From Brevibacillus sp. (GTDB taxonomy: Bacteria > Bacillota > Bacilli > Brevibacillales > Brevibacillaceae): a DNA stretch of 9,322 nt. The stretch spans positions 1-9,322 of the forward strand of contig JARDZO010000226.1 in the NCBI GenBank assembly GCA_029240815.1, read 5' to 3'. Of the stretch, positions 1 through 5,526 are shown piece after piece (the stretch's first letter is position 1; every line of letters starts with the position of its first letter). A program made the translations under genes and the position numbers. Under the pieces are notes generated by a model that saw nothing but the letters and a program-made list of their open reading frames with translations, was not told where the DNA came from and did no database searches.

Positions 1-136
1 GATGATAGTAGGCCGGATAGACGGAGACCCTGGAAGATAAGGTAGAGAGAGGAATCATTTCTTCGCCGCACTCGGTTACGGGCGGGGTGTAAGCCGTTCG
101 GTCATCGAATGTTACTGGGATTGGGGGATAGTTCAT
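1..136 (-). CDS. N-terminal fragment of an unidentified protein (possibly an M15-type peptidase)
   Basis: The frame starts at an ATG (136-134, minus strand) behind a strong ribosome-binding site, AGGAGGTGA at about 142-150. It stays open for 45 codons to the left edge, so only the N-terminus is visible. The peptide begins MNYPPIPVTFDDRTAY and later contains PLSTLSSRVSVYPAYY. It has no signal peptide or membrane segment, so it is probably cytoplasmic. The 'SSRVSVYPAYY' segment reminds me weakly of the N-termini of some M15-type (D-Ala-D-Ala dipeptidase-like) metallopeptidases, but no catalytic residue lies within the fragment and I would not name it on this basis. The strong ribosome-binding site and sensible codons make a real gene likely. 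The gene points away from the cobalamin operon and is probably unrelated to it. Confidence 0.7.
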   Translation of the reverse strand, partial: MNYPPIPVTFDDRTAYTPPVTECGEEMIPLSTLSSRVSVYPAYYH

Positions 137-186
137 ATCGTTCACCTCCTTGGTAAGTTTGATAGGTTTGGATGGCTTTAGGAAAT

Positions 187-215
187 ATGGTAGCGGAAAA
201 TGGAATTTTAGTAAA
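187..215 (-). promoter_or_regulatory. Candidate promoter of the left-edge gene
   Basis: On the minus strand TTTACT (215-210) and TACCAT (192-187) are separated by 17 bases. Each matches the sigma-A consensus at 4 of 6 positions. Transcription would begin near 180, leaving a leader of about 45 bases before the ATG at 136. This is the best-placed pair in the gap between the terminator and the gene, but the match is modest. Confidence 0.3.
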
Positions 216-243
216 CTGCAATTTTATTTAATTTTCTGCAATT
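216..243. repeat. Direct repeat CTGCAATT, 20 bases apart
   Basis: CTGCAATT occurs at 216-223 and again at 236-243, with AT-rich sequence between. The period of 20 bases is about two helical turns. The pair lies immediately upstream of the candidate -35 of the left-edge gene, where activators such as response regulators often bind. The repeat is seen directly; a regulatory role is inference. Confidence 0.4.
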
Positions 244-257
244 AAGGATCAGAATAC

Positions 258-309
258 AAAAAGGGTGCCTCTTCAAGCCGTGGATAGCTTGCGGGGCACC
301 TGTTTTTTT
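258..309 (-). terminator. Bidirectional intrinsic terminator
   Basis: GGTGCC (264-269) pairs with GGCACC (295-300), and an inner stem CAAGC (274-278) pairs with GCTTG (287-291). The hairpin has seven T (303-309) on its right and five A (258-262) on its left, so it can stop transcription in both directions. Its main client is the secreted-protein gene, whose stop codon lies about 20 bases away at 329. Confidence 0.8.
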
Positions 310-328
310 GCTGTTTCTATCGTTTTTT

Positions 329-1369
329 CTATCGAACGTAGATTTTTGTTTTCGCCTTGCCTTCACGTATTTGACCATTCAATTCTTGTTTCACGTTGAC
401 TTCGAGGTTGTAGGTTTCCTTTTTCTCAGGCTTGAAGCGGTAGACGTACTTGTATCCGCCGAGGTCGTCATCGTAGGTTCCGATGAACTGGACCAGATTC
501 GGATTGTTCCACGAGATGAAATGCTCGGAGGAATCTGAATCCTTTTTCAAGGGAAACGTGACAGTCAGATAGATTTCTTCCCCTGCTTTCATATAAGCCG
601 TGTTTGGGGAGAGGGAGACGGCGATGGTGGGGTTTTCTTTGACTTCGAATTTATTGACCCCTACTCCCTCCCATACTTCTTTTGTCTTTTCATCTTGCAT
701 GGCATTAAAAAAGTAAGCCGTATACTTTCCAGACTTTTTCGGCGTAAAGTAACCTGTCGTGACATAGTAGTTTCCTCTTCGGATGGTGCGGACTTGCTCA
801 ACTTTTTGCGTGTCATCCACTGAGCTCATAGAGAAAAAACGAAAATTCCCTTCTTCCGTTATTTTTCCTTTGTACGGCGTAGTCACGGTAAATTTGATTT
901 TTTGCCCGACGATCAGATTCTTGGAAGGGGAAATGGCAAAATCAGCATCCACAGCGGGAATGACTCCAGGCATGTTGTCTTTGACGCGAATGGACACGGA
1001 TGCATGGCCCACCCATCCTTGTCCTTCTCCGTACATGTAAATGTAGTAATCAAAGGTCTTTTCACCGATGTATTCTGATTGGAAAGTCACTCTCGATACA
1101 TAATGACCGTCTTCGATCTGGGTCACAACAGGCTCTCCGATATCCAAGAATAAGGCCTCATAGGACTCTCCCTTTTTTTCGGTCACCGCTTCAATGGTAA
1201 TTTCATCGCCGAGCTCGAACTTACCATCCTTGGGTGTGACTGTCAGCTTCACCGGTACTTCTATTTTTTCTGCGGCTTGCGTCGGTACATTCGCAAACAG
1301 CATGGCTAGCATGATCATTCCTATCAAGACAACCCGAATGCGAAAACGAACCTTACAGGTATCAGACAA
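329..1369 (-). CDS. Secreted protein with three tandem beta-sandwich-like repeats, function unknown
   Basis: I do not recognise a named family. From the TTG start the protein is 346 residues. Residues 1-32 form a signal peptide: a basic start (KVRFRIR), a hydrophobic core (VVLIGMIMLAMLFA) and a likely cleavage after TQA. The mature protein shows three units of about 100 residues, at roughly 35-130, 140-244 and 247-346. Each opens with a strand ending in a 'TVTP', 'AISP' or 'SLSP' motif and then 'G-(D/Q/E)-(E/K)-I'. Each closes with a 'Y-x-Y/F' strand and a final 'KxxV' strand, typical of Ig-like or related all-beta folds. The reading frame is open upstream to an ATG at 1513, but that ATG lacks a ribosome-binding site and lies upstream of the promoter at 1408-1436. 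The TTG at 1369 sits 8 bases after AAGGAG (1383-1378). No enzyme motif or cell-wall anchor is visible. It is probably an extracellular binding or structural protein, and nothing links it to cobalamin beyond position. Confidence 0.85.
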   Translation of the reverse strand: MSDTCKVRFRIRVVLIGMIMLAMLFANVPTQAAEKIEVPVKLTVTPKDGKFELGDEITIEAVTEKKGESYEALFLDIGEPVVTQIEDGHYVSRVTFQSEYIGEKTFDYYIYMYGEGQGWVGHASVSIRVKDNMPGVIPAVDADFAISPSKNLIVGQKIKFTVTTPYKGKITEEGNFRFFSMSSVDDTQKVEQVRTIRRGNYYVTTGYFTPKKSGKYTAYFFNAMQDEKTKEVWEGVGVNKFEVKENPTIAVSLSPNTAYMKAGEEIYLTVTFPLKKDSDSSEHFISWNNPNLVQFIGTYDDDLGGYKYVYRFKPEKKETYNLEVNVKQELNGQIREGKAKTKIYVR

Positions 1370-1407
1370 CTCACTCACTCCTTTTTGGAAGATATATCCT
1401 AAAATCA

Positions 1408-1436
1408 ATAATAAGAAGATTTCTAGGATTTGTAAA
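1408..1436 (-). promoter_or_regulatory. Sigma-A-type promoter of the secreted-protein gene
   Basis: On the minus strand TTTACA (1436-1431) is followed after exactly 17 bases by TATTAT (1413-1408). Each matches the consensus at 5 of 6 positions. Transcription would begin near 1401, giving a leader of about 30 bases that contains the ribosome-binding site. The promoter position decides the start codon of this gene. Confidence 0.7.
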
Positions 1437-1495
1437 AAGCTTTCGAGTGTTTCACTCTTTCGTATATCGACAAACAGGTTTTTCCCAGCTTTTGC

Positions 1496-1523
1496 TTGAA
1501 TCCCGACAAGCATTTGCTATTAT
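1496..1523 (+). promoter_or_regulatory. Candidate promoter of the cobalamin operon
   Basis: TTGAAT (1496-1501) and TATTAT (1518-1523) are separated by 16 bases. The -35 matches consensus at 4 of 6 positions and the -10 at 5 of 6. Transcription would begin near 1530, about 45 bases before the first riboswitch stem. The -10 lies in the centre of the palindrome at 1505-1540. A weaker alternative is TTGCTA (1514-1519) with TGTCAT (1537-1542) at 17 bases. Confidence 0.5.
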
Positions 1524-1540
1524 TAAAGCAAGTGCTTGTC
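1505..1540. promoter_or_regulatory. 36-base near-palindrome with two AGCANNTGCT boxes, candidate operator
   Basis: The arm at 1505-1518 is the reverse complement of the arm at 1527-1540 with one mismatch, around an 8-base AT-only centre. Each arm itself contains a 10-base palindrome, AGCATTTGCT (1509-1518) and AGCAAGTGCT (1527-1536), with centres 18 bases apart. The boxes flank the candidate -10 of the operon promoter. There is no T tract, so it is not an intrinsic terminator. I infer a binding site for one or two dimers of an unidentified repressor. Confidence 0.45.
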
Positions 1541-1573
1541 ATAGAAATGAACGACAGCTGAATACGTTAGTAC

Positions 1574-1763
1574 AAACAGGTCCTTGTTTCTGCGAATTCC
1601 TTTTGCAGGATCAAGGTTAAAAGGGAAGTTTGGTGAAATGCCAACGCGGTCCCGCCACTGTAAGAGAGGAGCTTTTCTTCACGGCGCCAGCCATCCACTG
1701 CCCACATGGGAGCGGGAAGGAGAAGATGAGCGATGATCCTCGAGCCAGGAGACCTGCCTGTTT
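1574..1763 (+). promoter_or_regulatory. Cobalamin riboswitch (aptamer)
   Basis: The conserved blocks of the adenosylcobalamin aptamer appear in the right order. They are GGTTAAAAGGGAA (1615-1627), GGTGAAATGCC (1632-1642), GCGGTCCCGCCACTGT (1646-1661) and the B12 box GCCAGGAGACCTGCC (1744-1758). The closing stem P1 pairs 1574-1580 (AAACAGG) with 1757-1763 (CCTGTTT). The element lies in the leader of a cobalamin biosynthesis operon, its classic place, where bound cobalamin switches expression off. Long chance reading frames cross it on both strands and are not genes. Confidence 0.96.
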
Positions 1764-1779
1764 TTGTGTGTGCACTGAT

Positions 1780-1844
1780 TTCCTTCGGGTCAAAGGAAGA
1801 GGTGAGGATAGTTGCAGTTTGCCATCCGCGCTTTGTTTTCCTTT
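1780..1844 (+). promoter_or_regulatory. Antiterminator and anti-antiterminator segment of the riboswitch expression platform
   Basis: The segment AAGGAA (1793-1798) can pair with TTCCTT (1780-1785) just upstream. Alternatively AAAGGAAGA (1792-1800) can pair with TTTTCCTTT (1836-1844), including one G-U pair. The second pairing consumes the upper left arm of the terminator at 1829-1867, so the two structures exclude each other. This is the arrangement expected of a transcription-attenuating riboswitch. The pairings are visible, but the switching order is inferred. Confidence 0.6.
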
Positions 1845-1874
1845 CATGTTTGGGGGAGAACAAAGCGTTTTTTT
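1829..1874 (+). terminator. Intrinsic terminator (attenuator) of the cobalamin riboswitch
   Basis: CGCTTTGTT (1829-1837) pairs perfectly with AACAAAGCG (1859-1867). The stem extends inward through TTCC against GGAG with one G-U pair, and is followed by seven T (1868-1874). It lies between the aptamer and cobO, so it should stop transcription when cobalamin is bound. Confidence 0.9.
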
Positions 1875-1937
1875 CTGTGTAAAACGTCCCCTCTCATCGG
1901 GGAATTGGAACATCTCGACGATTTTCATAAACGCAGA

Positions 1938-1960
1938 TGTGACCGCATGAAATAGTCACA
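1938..1960 (+). promoter_or_regulatory. Short inverted repeat just upstream of the cobO ribosome-binding site
   Basis: TGTGAC (1938-1943) and GTCACA (1955-1960) are perfect inverted repeats with an 11-base loop, ending 9 bases before the GGAGG (1970-1974) of cobO. AGATGT (1935-1940) overlaps the left arm and can instead pair with ACATCT (1910-1915). The leader could thus adopt alternative folds near the ribosome-binding site, but a role is speculative. Confidence 0.25.
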
Positions 1961-1981
1961 ACCATTTTTGGAGGATTCCCA

Positions 1982-2530
1982 ATGAATAAACAAGACGCAA
2001 AACGAGGCTTGCTATTGGTCTATACAGGAGACGGCAAGGGGAAAACGACTGCAGCTCTCGGACTGGCGGTACGCGCGACCGGACGCGGTAAAAAGGTATT
2101 AATGGTGCAGTTCATCAAATCACCGGAGCGGACCTACGGGGAGAAGATCGTCTTTGACAAAATCGGGATCGAGATCGTTCAAAAGGGGATTGGTTTTACG
2201 TGGACGAAGACTCCCGAAGAACATCGTGCAGCGTTGAAGGAAGCATGGAGCTATGCGAAGGAGCAGCTCCTCAGTGGCAGATACGACGTAGTCATTTTCG
2301 ATGAGCTGAACAACGCGCTGGCCATCGACCGTTTTCCGATCAATGATGTTCTGCCGCTCGCGGATGTCGTGGAGACGATCAAGGGTAGGCCGAACCATAT
2401 TCATCTCGTGATTACGGGACGCAGCGCCCAACAGGAGATCATCGACATGGCGGATCTGGTGACGGAAATGAAGCCGATCAAGCACTACTACGAGGAAGGC
2501 ATCCCGGCCGTGCTGGGAGTTGAATTCTAA
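1982..2530 (+). CDS. cobO: Cob(I)yrinic acid a,c-diamide adenosyltransferase (CobO/BtuR family)
   Basis: This cytoplasmic enzyme transfers the 5'-deoxyadenosyl group of ATP to the reduced cobalt of corrinoids, making the adenosylated intermediates used by the later steps. The 182-residue length fits the family. The P-loop TGDGKGKTT is at residues 15-23, with the extra glycine-lysine typical of this family. A Walker B-like VVIFDELN is at 103-110. The C-terminus EMKPIKHYYEEGIPAVLGVEF contains the conserved end of the family. The ATG at 1982 follows GGAGG (1970-1974) by 7 bases. It is the first gene after the riboswitch and overlaps cobD by one base (TAATG). Nothing is missing or odd. The two unrelated adenosyltransferase families (PduO, EutT) lack this P-loop, so the assignment is firm. 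Confidence 0.96.
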   Translation: MNKQDAKRGLLLVYTGDGKGKTTAALGLAVRATGRGKKVLMVQFIKSPERTYGEKIVFDKIGIEIVQKGIGFTWTKTPEEHRAALKEAWSYAKEQLLSGRYDVVIFDELNNALAIDRFPINDVLPLADVVETIKGRPNHIHLVITGRSAQQEIIDMADLVTEMKPIKHYYEEGIPAVLGVEF

Positions 2531-3636
2531 TGGGCGTGCTTGAAACGTTCGGGCATGGAGGAGATCTGCTGACTGCTTCGCAGCGGTTCAATGTAGCGCC
2601 GGGCGACTTTCTTGATTACAGCGCCAATATCAATCCGTTTGGAATGCCTGAGAGTGTCAAGCAGATGCTGTTGGCATCGATTGCGGATGTCACGAAATAC
2701 CCTGACCCAGGTCACCGCGTTTTTCGCCAAGCATTGGCAGAGCGTCTGAACTTGCCTGAATCATGGCTGCTGCCTGCGAATGGAGCAGCGGAGGCGATGG
2801 CATTGGCGATTCTCGGTCTTGAGCCGCAGACGGTCGGAGTGGTTTATCCGTGTTTTTCCGAATACGCGCAGCTCGCACAGCAGTTTGGCGCACGAGTCGT
2901 CGGCTGCTATGGCGTGGAAGAGAACGGCTACAAGCCGGACATGGGCGAGCTGTACCGGCTGTTTGAAGAAACTGATCTGATTTTCGTCGGTTCACCGAAC
3001 AATCCGACCGGTGTTCTGTACCAGCCAGATGAGCTGCTGGAAATGGCTGACTGGGCGCAGCAGACAAAGACGTGGCTGGTTGTAGACGAAGCCTTTCTCG
3101 ACTTCGTGGAGGAGGATCTGCAGTATACGCTGGCAGATCAGCTTGAGCACTTTCCTCGCGTCATTCTCATGCGCTCGATGACCAAGATGTACGCGATTCC
3201 CGGCTTGCGTCTCGGATACGCGATCGCTCAGCCAGAGGTGATCAGCCGCATGCGCAAAAAGCAGGTGAGCTGGAGTGTCAATGCTCTGGCGCTGCGTGCA
3301 GGAGAGCTTTGCCTCAGGGAGCAGGCGTACGAGGAAAAGACGCGCGTGTTGATTGCTCGGGAGCGTGAGTACCTCGCCAAATTCATCCATGATGAGCTGG
3401 AGTGGAAGGTATGGGCTGGAGAAGCGAACTTTCTGCTGGTGCGTTCTCCGAAAGACAGGACCGCCGAACAACTCCAAGAAATGCTGGGCAAAAAAGGAGT
3501 CCTGATCCGCAGCTGTGCCATGTATCCCGGGTTGACCGCCCATGATGTGCGGATTGCGGTTCGCGGTCGAGAGGAAAATGAACGATTGGTGACCGCTCTG
3601 CGACAGGCTTGGTGCGACGGGAGGTGGGCGCGATGA
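2530..3636 (+). CDS. cobD: L-threonine-O-3-phosphate decarboxylase
   Basis: This PLP enzyme of aminotransferase fold type I decarboxylates threonine phosphate to (R)-1-aminopropan-2-ol phosphate, the linker that CbiB attaches to the corrin ring. The protein has 368 residues, close to the Salmonella enzyme. Visible signatures are an HGG near the start (residues 9-11), the segment DYSANINPFG (29-38), SPNNPTG (155-161) and VVDEAF (184-189) with the PLP-binding Asp186. The Schiff-base lysine is Lys219 in SMTKMYAIPGLRLGY, and the substrate-carboxylate arginine is probably Arg345 in RIAVR. Histidinol-phosphate aminotransferase is the close relative it could be confused with, but the N-terminal HGG and the operon context favour CobD. 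The start overlaps the cobO stop by one base. The symbol follows Salmonella usage; Pseudomonas calls it cobC. Confidence 0.93.
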   Translation: MGVLETFGHGGDLLTASQRFNVAPGDFLDYSANINPFGMPESVKQMLLASIADVTKYPDPGHRVFRQALAERLNLPESWLLPANGAAEAMALAILGLEPQTVGVVYPCFSEYAQLAQQFGARVVGCYGVEENGYKPDMGELYRLFEETDLIFVGSPNNPTGVLYQPDELLEMADWAQQTKTWLVVDEAFLDFVEEDLQYTLADQLEHFPRVILMRSMTKMYAIPGLRLGYAIAQPEVISRMRKKQVSWSVNALALRAGELCLREQAYEEKTRVLIAREREYLAKFIHDELEWKVWAGEANFLLVRSPKDRTAEQLQEMLGKKGVLIRSCAMYPGLTAHDVRIAVRGREENERLVTALRQAWCDGRWAR

Positions 3637-4178
3637 GTCTCATCCTGGTGACGGGAGGAGTGCGTTCTGGCAAAAGCCGCTTTGCGGAAGAGCTGGCGGA
3701 AAAGACGAGTGAATCAGTGATCTATGTAGCAACGGGTGAAGCATGGGATGAAGAAATGAGGGCGAGAATCGAGCGTCATCAAGCGCGCCGACCTGCGAGC
3801 TGGGGATGTGTCGAGGTAGGTGGACGACTGTCCGAATCGCTCACGGCCTGTGCAAGCCATGAGGTCGTTCTCGTAGATTGCCTGTCGACGTGGGTGAGTA
3901 ATCGACTGATGAGTGTACCGGAGTCAGAGTGGAGAAGCGAAGCCATTACACGCGATGTATTGCGTGATGCACAGGAATGGTTGTCTGCCATAGCAGAAGC
4001 AGGGCAAAGGCAAAGCGTCATCGCAGTCACTAGTGAAGTCGGGCTCGGCGGTGTAGCCATGAACCGACTGGGACGCTGGTTCGCCGATGTGCTGGGGGAC
4101 GTCAATCAGTTGACTGCAAGGCAGGCCGATACCGTTTACGCTGTCCTGTCCGGGATTCCGTGGAGGATAAAAGGATGA
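3633..4178 (+). CDS. cobU: Adenosylcobinamide kinase / adenosylcobinamide-phosphate guanylyltransferase
   Basis: This bifunctional enzyme phosphorylates adenosylcobinamide and then transfers GMP from GTP to give adenosylcobinamide-GDP. The chosen ATG (3633) forms an ATGA overlap with the cobD stop and follows GGAGGTG (3620-3626) by 6 bases. The in-frame ATG at 3609 has no such site. The resulting 181 residues match the family. The P-loop GGVRSGKS is at 8-15. RIERHQARRP contains His49, which aligns with the guanylylated histidine of Salmonella CobU. VVLVDCLSTWVSN is at 78-90 and EVGLGG at 135-140, followed by NRLGRWFADVLGDVNQ (144-159) and the C-terminal SGIPWRIK. The family usually reads GIVPEN after EVG-x-G, whereas here it is GVAMN, a mild deviation. 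It overlaps cobS by 4 bases. Confidence 0.95.
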   Translation: MSLILVTGGVRSGKSRFAEELAEKTSESVIYVATGEAWDEEMRARIERHQARRPASWGCVEVGGRLSESLTACASHEVVLVDCLSTWVSNRLMSVPESEWRSEAITRDVLRDAQEWLSAIAEAGQRQSVIAVTSEVGLGGVAMNRLGRWFADVLGDVNQLTARQADTVYAVLSGIPWRIKG

Positions 4179-4912
4179 GTGCGCTATGGCATGCGATTGC
4201 CTTTTTTACGAGAATTCCGGTTCCGTGGCTGAAACCATCTGAGACGGCTTGGAAAAAAAGCGTCAACTATTATCCGGCTGTCGGAATCTTGATTGGAGTG
4301 GTGCTGTGCGGGGTACATCAAGCGGCGCTATATCTTTTCAGCCCGTTGTTGGCAGCCGTCTTGACGCTCGTCATCTGGGTGTACATCACGGGCGGACTTC
4401 ATCTGGACGGCTGGATGGATTTGGCGGACGGTCTGGGTAGCAGTCGGCCACGCGAGCAAGTCTTGGCGATCATGAAAGACAGCCGCGTGGGAGCGATGGG
4501 CGCATTGGCAGCGATCTTGTTGCTGTTGCTCAAGACGGTTGCATTGGCAGAGCTGACTCGACCTGAATGGGTACTGCTGTTGTTCGTGCCTTTCGCTGCC
4601 CGCACCCACGTGTTGCTATCCATACGGCTATGGCCGTACTTATCGGCTGAAAAAGGCATTGGAAAGGGCATCAGTGAAGGGCTCTCTTCCCTTTCTATCT
4701 GGCTGGGGTATGTCATTCTTGTGGCTGCGGGCTGGCTTCTCGGCGGTTGGGCAGCTGTGACGGCAATTGTAATATCGATGCTGTTTGCCTTGTGGTTTTC
4801 CCGTGCAGTGGCAGGAAAGCTGGGTGGTCTAAATGGAGACTGCTACGGAGCCGTCATCGAGAGCAGCGAGGCCGTCATGCTGCTCGTCCTGGCAGGGAGC
4901 TGGTGGAGATGA
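4175..4912 (+). CDS. cobS: Adenosylcobinamide-GDP ribazoletransferase (cobalamin synthase)
   Basis: This integral membrane enzyme joins adenosylcobinamide-GDP to alpha-ribazole or its phosphate, placing the lower ligand. The 245-residue protein contains the family signatures FFTRIPVP (10-17), GGLHLDGWMDLADGLG (73-88), DSRVGAMG (102-109) and GGLNGDCYGA (217-226). The acidic residues of these motifs probably hold the metal and substrate. Hydrophobic segments at about 34-57, 58-75, 108-125, 132-148, 175-208 and 231-242 indicate six or seven membrane spans. The ATG at 4175 makes an ATGA overlap with cobU and lies 8 bases after GGAGG (4162-4166). An in-frame ATG at 4160 lies before that site and is rejected. 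The end overlaps cobC by 4 bases. cobT, the usual partner making the lower-ligand nucleotide, is not in this window. Confidence 0.95.
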   Translation: MSALWHAIAFFTRIPVPWLKPSETAWKKSVNYYPAVGILIGVVLCGVHQAALYLFSPLLAAVLTLVIWVYITGGLHLDGWMDLADGLGSSRPREQVLAIMKDSRVGAMGALAAILLLLLKTVALAELTRPEWVLLLFVPFAARTHVLLSIRLWPYLSAEKGIGKGISEGLSSLSIWLGYVILVAAGWLLGGWAAVTAIVISMLFALWFSRAVAGKLGGLNGDCYGAVIESSEAVMLLVLAGSWWR

Positions 4913-5526
4913 GATGGCTCTGGGTGCGCCATGGCGAGACGGAGATGAATCGGCAAAAGCGGTATTTGGGACACAGCGACGTTTCCCTGAATGGTCGAGG
5001 GCTGAAAGAAGCCAAAGAACTGGCCAAACGTTTGATGTGTGCCGAGGACGATCCCGTCCAGCTCTATTCGAGCGACTTGCGCAGATGTGTGCAGACTGCC
5101 CAACTGCTCGCGGAAACGTGGAATGTGCCACTGTATGTCGTACCTGCTCTACGCGAGCTGTCTTTTGGTGATTGGGAGCTGCTTACCTATGAACAACTGA
5201 TGGAAAAGGACGGAGAACGCGCCACTCGTTGGTACGACAACCCGTTCACGTACGGTCCACCAAACGGAGAAAGCCTGCGCCAGCTGGGTGAGCGAGTCGA
5301 TCGATGGCTGCATGACGTATTTGCTGAGGCGAGCGCTGGCGAGTCAGGTACAAAGGTGTTCGTCACCCATGGTGGTGTCATTCGTTGGTTCCAGGCGGCT
5401 TGGCTGGAGCGAGAACCGAGCCTCTACTGGCAGGTGGAAGGCTTGAAACACGGCGAGGCTCTTCTCGTGGAATGGGATGGGCATCGCTGGATGAAGCAAT
5501 CTCTTACGAACGAGAGAGGATCATGA
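4909..5526 (+). CDS. cobC: Alpha-ribazole phosphatase, histidine phosphatase family
   Basis: CobC removes the 5'-phosphate from alpha-ribazole phosphate or adenosylcobalamin phosphate, the last step of nucleotide-loop assembly. The 205-residue protein is a phosphoglycerate-mutase-like phosphatase. RHGET (7-11) carries the phosphate-accepting His8, SSDLRRCVQTA (54-64) carries the conserved arginines, RELSFGDWE (82-90) carries the acid Glu83, and VTHGG (152-156) carries the second histidine, His154. The ATG at 4909 gives an ATGA overlap with cobS, with GGGAG (4895-4899) 9 bases upstream. The frame is open further upstream to 4747, but that extension only covers cobS in another frame. The superfamily is broad, so the specific substrate rests on the position between cobS and cbiB. 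Confidence 0.88.
   Translation: MRWLWVRHGETEMNRQKRYLGHSDVSLNGRGLKEAKELAKRLMCAEDDPVQLYSSDLRRCVQTAQLLAETWNVPLYVVPALRELSFGDWELLTYEQLMEKDGERATRWYDNPFTYGPPNGESLRQLGERVDRWLHDVFAEASAGESGTKVFVTHGGVIRWFQAAWLEREPSLYWQVEGLKHGEALLVEWDGHRWMKQSLTNERGS

Noticed and set aside
308..1499. Several plus-strand frames of 66 to 101 residues opposite the secreted-protein gene
   Set aside because: No ribosome-binding sites, no family resemblance, and the minus strand has a complete gene with promoter, signal peptide and terminator.
1370..1513. N-terminal extension of the secreted protein from the ATG at 1513
   Set aside because: The ATG sits inside the palindrome, has no ribosome-binding site and is upstream of a good promoter at 1408-1436. 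The TTG at 1369 has an AAGGAG at correct distance.
1567..1950. Open frames of about 100 residues on both strands across the leader
   Set aside because: They lie over the cobalamin riboswitch and its terminator, lack ribosome-binding sites and have no protein-like pattern. The RNA structure explains the conservation expected here.
1938..1960. CRP-like operator TGTGAC...GTCACA
   Set aside because: The spacing between half sites is 11 bases rather than the 6 expected for TGTGA-N6-TCACA, and it lies deep in the transcribed leader; kept only as a possible RNA hairpin.
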